Assembly (NCBI RefSeq): GCF_022234545.1 | Contig: NZ_JAIEUI010000030.1 | Location: 1 to 64,000 of the forward strand | Direction: 5' to 3' | DNA from: Paenibacillus piscarius | Lineage (GTDB): Bacteria; Bacillota; Bacilli; Paenibacillales; Paenibacillaceae | Length of the DNA: 64,000 bases | Shown: piece after piece, positions 59,963 to 64,000 of the stretch | Layout: every line of letters begins with the position of its first letter | Numbering within the stretch: the first letter of the stretch is position 1 | Notes under the pieces: generated by a model | The model's database searches: none | What the model saw: the letters and a program-made list of their open reading frames with translations, nothing else | Told to the model about the DNA's origin: nothing | Made by a program: the position numbers and the translations under genes

Positions 59963-61072
59963 ATGCTGACCAGGGAACAAATACAGGAACTTTTGCAGCC
60001 GCTCACAGACCCGGAAACCGGAAAAAGCCTGCTCGAATTGCAGTTAATCCGCGATATCATGGTCAAAGAAGACCGCATCTCGCTGTCCATCGTGTGCCTG
60101 GAGAACGGGGAGAAGGAACGGATGGAGCTGGAGCAGCAGGTCCGTGATCTGCTGGCGGAAGGCGGTGCAAATAATGTCCACATCCGGCTGCGGGACGCTA
60201 CAGATTATGAGCGGGCTGTGCTGCGCGGAGAGAGCGGCGGAGACGAGCCCAACCCGGAACAAGCAGGCAAGCTCAAAGGGCACGCAGCAGGCCTTGAGGG
60301 GCATGAGCTGCTGAATGAGAATTCAGGCGTGAAATTCATCGCTGTAGCCAGCGGCAAGGGAGGCGTCGGGAAATCGACGGTGACAGTGAATCTGGCTGTA
60401 GCTCTGGCCCGGCAAGGCAAAAAGGTCGGCCTGATCGATGCGGACATCTATGGCTTCAGCGTACCTGATATGATGGGCATTGAGGAAGGTCCGATCGTTG
60501 AAGAGGGGACTATCATTCCAGTGGAGCGCTTCGGGGTGAAGGTCATGTCGATGGGCTTCTTTATCCGGGAGAACAGTCCGGTGATCTGGAGAGGGCCGAT
60601 GCTTGGCAAAATGCTGCGCCAGTTCTTCGGCGATGTGGGCTGGGGCGAGCTGGATTACCTGCTGCTGGATCTGCCTCCGGGAACAGGTGATGTGGCGCTG
60701 GATGTGCATCAGATGCTGCCGCACAGCAAAGAGATTATTGTGACTACTCCTCATGCAACCGCTGCCTTCGTGGCGGCAAGAGCAGGCTCCATGGCGCTGC
60801 AGACCGAGCATGAGATTCTTGGGGTCGTGGAGAATATGGCCTATTACGAATGCTCCTCCTGCGGGACGAAGGATTACATCTTCGGACGCGGGGGCGGAGC
60901 CCGTCTGGCGGAGACGCTTCATACCGAGCTTCTGGCCCAGGTGCCGCTTGGCGCCCCGGACAACCATATCTCCGAACCGGACTTCTCACCGTCGGTATAT
61001 AAGGCGGATACACCTACCGGAGCGATATTTGCAGATATTGCAGACAAGCTGATTGCCAAATTGGAGCAATAA
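59963..61072 (+). CDS. salA: Mrp/ApbC-family P-loop ATPase (SalA-like)
   Basis: The 369-residue protein has an N-terminal FSCA/DUF59 domain (~1-95) and a MinD-like P-loop ATPase with the deviant Walker A GKGGVGKST (~135-143). A C-terminal Cys-x2-Cys (YECSSCG) is typical of Fe-S cluster carriers. In B. subtilis the orthologue at this locus is SalA, which affects protease gene expression; the general family role is Fe-S delivery. The ATG at 59963 after AGAGGTG is preferred over GTG 59954 inside it. Confidence 0.9.
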   Translation: MLTREQIQELLQPLTDPETGKSLLELQLIRDIMVKEDRISLSIVCLENGEKERMELEQQVRDLLAEGGANNVHIRLRDATDYERAVLRGESGGDEPNPEQAGKLKGHAAGLEGHELLNENSGVKFIAVASGKGGVGKSTVTVNLAVALARQGKKVGLIDADIYGFSVPDMMGIEEGPIVEEGTIIPVERFGVKVMSMGFFIRENSPVIWRGPMLGKMLRQFFGDVGWGELDYLLLDLPPGTGDVALDVHQMLPHSKEIIVTTPHATAAFVAARAGSMALQTEHEILGVVENMAYYECSSCGTKDYIFGRGGGARLAETLHTELLAQVPLGAPDNHISEPDFSPSVYKADTPTGAIFADIADKLIAKLEQ

Positions 61073-61085
61073 TCGATGCATCACA

Positions 61086-61120
61086 ATAAGGCCTAACCCG
61101 TTCTCCGGGCTAGGCCTTAT
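61086..61120. terminator. Bidirectional terminator between salA and gerD
   Basis: A long stem ATAAGGCCTA(A)CCCG / CGGG(C)TAGGCCTTAT has a short loop. Flanks are only moderately T-rich, but it lies between two converging genes. Confidence 0.7.
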
Positions 61121-61124
61121 AAAT

Positions 61125-61829
61125 TTAGGAGCCGGAATCATCTCCGCCTTCCTGTTTTTTGCTGTCGCCTCCGCCCTTATCCTCACCGCCTCCGCCTTCT
61201 TTACCGGCATCCTTCTTCTCCACCTTAGGCTGCAGCTCATCCTGGACGACCGTCTTGAGCAGGTCCAGCACCTCCATACGGAAGAGCGGGTTCTGCATAG
61301 CCTCCTGCATAATTGTCATGGACTGCTTGCGGTAGTCGGAGGTCTTCGTAAGATCAAGGAACATCTTCATCATTTCGGGCGATTTCATAATTTCTCCAAC
61401 CGACTTCTGATAAGAAGGATCTTTGATCAGCTGAAGATGCAATTCCTTGCTCTGTGAATTGATCGCTTTGGCGAACTCCCCGGCGAATTGCGGGTCAGTC
61501 ATTATTTTCTCGATTTCCTTCTGATACTCGGGGGTGGTGAGGGTATCCTTAACAGCGACGCGGATCTGTTCTGTCGTCTGCATAGGCATCATTTTCATGC
61601 TTAATCCGCTGGTAGTGCCGCCTCCGCCTTCTTCCGAGCTGGGGCTGGTGAGAGCTTCCTCAACCGCCTTTTTGCCTTCATCGCTTTTCAATATATCGAC
61701 GACCATCGTCTTCATTTCCTTATATCCGACTTGTCCGGAAGAAGAACTGCTCTGTTCGCCACCGCACGCCGTCAAGGCAAGTATTAAGCCCAGTGCCAAG
61801 CCGCCGGACCATATAGCCCTCCATTTCAT
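61125..61829 (-). CDS. gerD: Spore germination lipoprotein GerD
   Basis: GerD scaffolds germinant receptors in the spore inner membrane. The 234-residue protein has a lipoprotein signal with lipobox LTAC (Cys22) and a long charged helical core. The C-terminal tail is rich in Gly, Lys, Asp and Glu (KDAGKEGGGGEDKGGGDSKK region), typical of GerD. AAAGGAGGG precedes the ATG. The upstream minus-strand promoter looks sigma-G-type. Confidence 0.93.
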   Translation of the reverse strand: MKWRAIWSGGLALGLILALTACGGEQSSSSSGQVGYKEMKTMVVDILKSDEGKKAVEEALTSPSSEEGGGGTTSGLSMKMMPMQTTEQIRVAVKDTLTTPEYQKEIEKIMTDPQFAGEFAKAINSQSKELHLQLIKDPSYQKSVGEIMKSPEMMKMFLDLTKTSDYRKQSMTIMQEAMQNPLFRMEVLDLLKTVVQDELQPKVEKKDAGKEGGGGEDKGGGDSKKQEGGDDSGS

Positions 61830-61863
61830 TGGCGCTGCCCTCCTTTATAGAATCACTTGGATG

Positions 61864-61893
61864 TAGTATGCCGCCAGAAGGCACATTTATGTC
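61864..61893 (-). promoter_or_regulatory. Sigma-G-like promoter of gerD
   Basis: On the minus strand CATACTA (61870-61864) matches the sigma-F/G -10 consensus; GACATA (61893-61888) lies 17 bp upstream with four of six matches to TGMATA. B. subtilis gerD is sigma-G dependent, which fits. Confidence 0.6.
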
Positions 61894-61958
61894 GCGGCCT
61901 GATGGTTTTTTGACGGTAACCTTGGTAAAATAAATCTGACACGGGGAGGTGAAGAGGA

Positions 61959-62549
61959 CTGAGCTTAAGAAAATGGTTTTATTTGTTCTGGACCACGCTA
62001 TTGATCGGTGCAGGAGGGGCTGTGATCGCCGGTCTTGGCCTGCAGCTATGGAATGGCGGCATTGAATTCAAAGGCGCCGCAGATCTTTTTCTCTACTCCC
62101 TGATCCTATTGGGCTATGGGGCGCTTGTAAGCGTATACGCCCAGCTCGGTTTTTTTGCCTATATGATTCTCAATTATACGGGCATCGGGGTATTTCCGCG
62201 AAAAGCTTGGCGGTACATACAACTGGCGCTGGCCGTTCTGGCGCTATTTGAGCTGATGTTCCTGCGGACGTTTGTCAGCGGAGAGCGGAGTATGGGCTCG
62301 GATCTGACGCTGGGCGTGGCGATTCTGCTGACTGCCGTTATTGTAGCCTGGTTCAAAGTGCGCAGCACCAATGCCTCGGCGTGGATTCCAACCTTTTTCT
62401 TCATGACGGCCATTACAATTGTGGAGATTATCGGGGTGCTGCGGATTGGCGTAGACAGCGCGACCATCTTTATTCTGGTTCCGCTCGTCGCCTGCAATGC
62501 CTTCCAGATTCTGATGCTGCACCGGATTCTGAAGCCGGCTTCAACTTGA
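61959..62549 (+). CDS. kbaA: KinB-signalling pathway activation protein KbaA
   Basis: KbaA is a polytopic membrane protein that acts on the KinB kinase input to sporulation in B. subtilis. The 196-residue reading has about six hydrophobic segments. No ATG, GTG or TTG with a good ribosome binding site fits the N-terminus: a CTG at 61959, seven bases after GGGGAGGTG, gives LSLRKWFYLFWTTLLIG, a credible first membrane segment. A TTG at 61983 would remove eight residues and has no site. KinB itself is not in this window. Confidence 0.82.
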   Translation: MSLRKWFYLFWTTLLIGAGGAVIAGLGLQLWNGGIEFKGAADLFLYSLILLGYGALVSVYAQLGFFAYMILNYTGIGVFPRKAWRYIQLALAVLALFELMFLRTFVSGERSMGSDLTLGVAILLTAVIVAWFKVRSTNASAWIPTFFFMTAITIVEIIGVLRIGVDSATIFILVPLVACNAFQILMLHRILKPAST

Positions 62550-62568
62550 AATATCCTTAAGCGCAAAG

Positions 62569-62607
62569 ACCCCGTCTCACTGGATTGAACCAGGGAGTCG
62601 GGGTTTT
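62569..62607 (+). terminator. Terminator of kbaA
   Basis: The stem ACCCCG-CTC-CTGG / CCAG-GAG-CGGGGT, with two mismatches and a 6-nt loop, is followed by TTTT. Confidence 0.83.
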
Positions 62608-62682
62608 GGCATTCACGGCCGATAACGGTTAGAATCAAGCTGTAGCGGTTAATCTTAAAGAACAGAGCGGAGGAGGGAATAT

Positions 62683-63507
62683 ATGAGTATCAAGCGCTAT
62701 ATGATAAAAGACACCAGTGAAACACGTCTGAAGGACCTGGATCCCGATGACCGCGGCGGCTTCAAATCCAAGGCAGACGCAGAGGAGAAAATGGAGAAGC
62801 TAAAAGAACGCTTAGCGGAGCTTCAGGACATCCTGTTTGCCCAGAAAAAGCACTCCCTGCTTGTTATTCTGCAGGGCATGGATTCCAGCGGAAAGGACGG
62901 TACAGTGAAGCATATTTTCTCCGGCATCAATCCGCAGGGCTTCATTGTGACCAGCTTCAAGAAGCCTTCCCTGGAGGAAGAGGCTCATGACTTCCTGTGG
63001 AGAGTGCATATGAAGACACCGCCTAGAGGGTATATTGCTGCCTTCAACCGTTCTCATTATGAGGATGTGCTGGTGCCCCGGGTACACGGCAGTATCAGTA
63101 AAGAAGATGTCCAGCGCCGCTTCCGCTACATCCGCCAATTTGAGGAGATGCTGGTTGAAGAGGGAACGACAGTAATCAAGCTTTTCCTGCACATCTCCAA
63201 GGAGAAGCAGCTCGAGAAGATTCAGGAGCGGCTCGACGACCCTGCGAAGCACTGGAAATTTGACGCCAGTGACCTGCAGGAGCGCGAATACTGGGATGAT
63301 TACCAGAAAGCGTATGAAGATGTATTCCGACAGAGCAGCATAGATAAAGCCCCCTGGTATTGGGTTCCGGCCAATCACCGCTGGTACCGCAACTATCTCG
63401 CGCTGAAGATTGTGGTGAAGACGCTGGAGGGGCTTGACCTCAGTTATCCCAAGCTGAACACCCCAACGCCTGATATTTCAAGTCTGATCACTCCGCGCCA
63501 CGGATAA
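62683..63507 (+). CDS. PPK2-family polyphosphate:nucleotide phosphotransferase
   Basis: PPK2 enzymes transfer phosphate between inorganic polyphosphate and nucleotides, often forming ADP or ATP from AMP/ADP. The 274-residue single-domain protein has the Walker A GMDSSGKDG (residues ~65-73), the RSHYEDVLVPRV segment (~127-138) and a lid with QRRFRYIRQFEE. Whether it prefers mono- or diphosphates cannot be decided by eye. GGAGGAGGG precedes the ATG. The place between kbaA and pdaB is unlike B. subtilis, where they are adjacent. Confidence 0.9.
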   Translation: MSIKRYMIKDTSETRLKDLDPDDRGGFKSKADAEEKMEKLKERLAELQDILFAQKKHSLLVILQGMDSSGKDGTVKHIFSGINPQGFIVTSFKKPSLEEEAHDFLWRVHMKTPPRGYIAAFNRSHYEDVLVPRVHGSISKEDVQRRFRYIRQFEEMLVEEGTTVIKLFLHISKEKQLEKIQERLDDPAKHWKFDASDLQEREYWDDYQKAYEDVFRQSSIDKAPWYWVPANHRWYRNYLALKIVVKTLEGLDLSYPKLNTPTPDISSLITPRHG

Positions 63508-63517
63508 GCGGGACGTA

Positions 63518-64000
63518 TCACATTCCGGCTGCGTCTTCCAGACCATCATCCAGCCAGGCAGAATCGCGGACTTCCTTGCCTTCGGCGCTGCTCTGGCTCA
63601 GCAGTTCAGATACCGTAACGAATTCATACCCTTGACTGCGCAGCTGGTCGATAATTTGCGGTAAGGCTTCATGGGTCTGCTTGCAGGAATCACTGGCATG
63701 GAGAAGTACAATGTCTCCGGGATGAGCTTTGCTTGTCACGCGCTTTACAATATTATCCACACCTATGTTCTTCCAGTCCAGTGAGTCCGTGTCCCATTGA
63801 ATGACTTTGTAGCCTAAGTCTGTGGCAACCTGCAGTACTCTTTTGTCAAAATCGCCATTAGGCATCCGGATCAGATTGGGCTGTGTGCCCGTCAGCTCGG
63901 TCAATACCGTGTGGGCGGTGGAGATCTGGGTACGAATCTCCTCGTTACTCAGCGTGCTGTAGTTCACATGCTTGTGGCCGTGGCTGCCGATCTCAAACCC
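63518..64000 (-). CDS. pdaB: Polysaccharide deacetylase PdaB, 5' part missing
   Basis: The reading frame runs to the window edge, so the N-terminus is cut off; 160 codons plus stop are visible. The edge begins GFEIGSHGHKHVNYSTLS, which contains the NodB-family SHxxxH metal motif (residues 6-11 of the visible part). RMPNGDFDKR and VLLHASD are the later NodB motifs. PdaB is required for spore cortex maintenance in B. subtilis and lies next to gerD/kbaA there. The C-terminal ~20 residues (AEGKEVRDSAWLDDGLEDA) are acidic. Confidence 0.88.
   Translation of the reverse strand, partial: GFEIGSHGHKHVNYSTLSNEEIRTQISTAHTVLTELTGTQPNLIRMPNGDFDKRVLQVATDLGYKVIQWDTDSLDWKNIGVDNIVKRVTSKAHPGDIVLLHASDSCKQTHEALPQIIDQLRSQGYEFVTVSELLSQSSAEGKEVRDSAWLDDGLEDAAGM

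Noticed and set aside
61935..61983. Frameshift that would connect an ATG at 61973 to kbaA
   Set aside because: The ATG is in another frame, and the frame from CTG 61959 already gives a complete N-terminus, so no error needs to be assumed.

Overview
This is an oriC-proximal housekeeping segment of a spore-forming member of the Bacillota, most likely a Paenibacillus (inference). The gene order closely follows the Bacillus subtilis ctsR - clpC - sigH - rpoB - str - S10 - spc - alpha - gerD - kbaA - pdaB arrangement. The DNA is of moderate GC content, and sporulation genes (sigH, cwlD, gerD, kbaA, pdaB) are present. I found no phage, insertion sequence, CRISPR array or tRNA gene. Nearly everything reads on the + strand; the exceptions are a MazG-like protein, a V4R/cupin pair, a ferritin-like protein, gerD and pdaB.

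Layout. 1-512: the 3' end of a 5S rRNA gene with its terminator, then about 280 bp carrying ten DnaA-box-like nonamers, all in one orientation. 513-1694: an Eis-like acetyltransferase. 1823-6669: the CtsR-controlled protein quality-control operon ctsR-mcsA-mcsB-clpC, with a perfect CtsR operator. 6850-11943: radA, disA, pssA, a reverse-strand MazG-like gene and the PIN/TRAM protein YacL. 12037-19140: ispD-ispF-gltX, a cysteine T-box riboswitch, then cysE-cysS-mrnC-rlmB-rae1. 19333-23696: sigH, rpmG-secE-nusG, rplK-rplA, and an L10 leader with rplJ-rplL. 23829-37050: an rsmC-like methylase, rpoB-rpoC after a long structured leader, and rplGB-rpsL-rpsG-fusA-tuf.

37138-38837 is the one clear accessory island: a reverse-strand V4R-domain gene and cupin gene, divergent from an FNR-type regulator that carries the four cysteines expected for an iron-sulfur cluster. 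A perfect FNR box lies between them. 39120-54301 is the complete S10-spc-alpha ribosomal superoperon, including secY, adk, map, infA and rpoA. 54459-56324: truA, rplM, rpsI. 56422-64000: ferritin-like protein, the sulfate-assimilation genes cysH-sat, cwlD, an Mrp/SalA ATPase, gerD, kbaA, a PPK2 kinase and a 5'-truncated pdaB.

How the parts work together. Most of the window builds the transcription and translation machinery. It is flanked by stress proteolysis (ClpC with McsA/McsB), c-di-AMP DNA-integrity signalling (RadA, DisA), cysteine supply (CysE under tRNA-Cys control, CysH, Sat) and spore development. The items most worth a second look are the DnaA-box array beside the rRNA operon, the FNR-V4R-cupin divergon with its FNR box placed at -41.5, the structured rpoB leader, the terminator that abuts the truA ribosome binding site, and the probable CTG start of kbaA.
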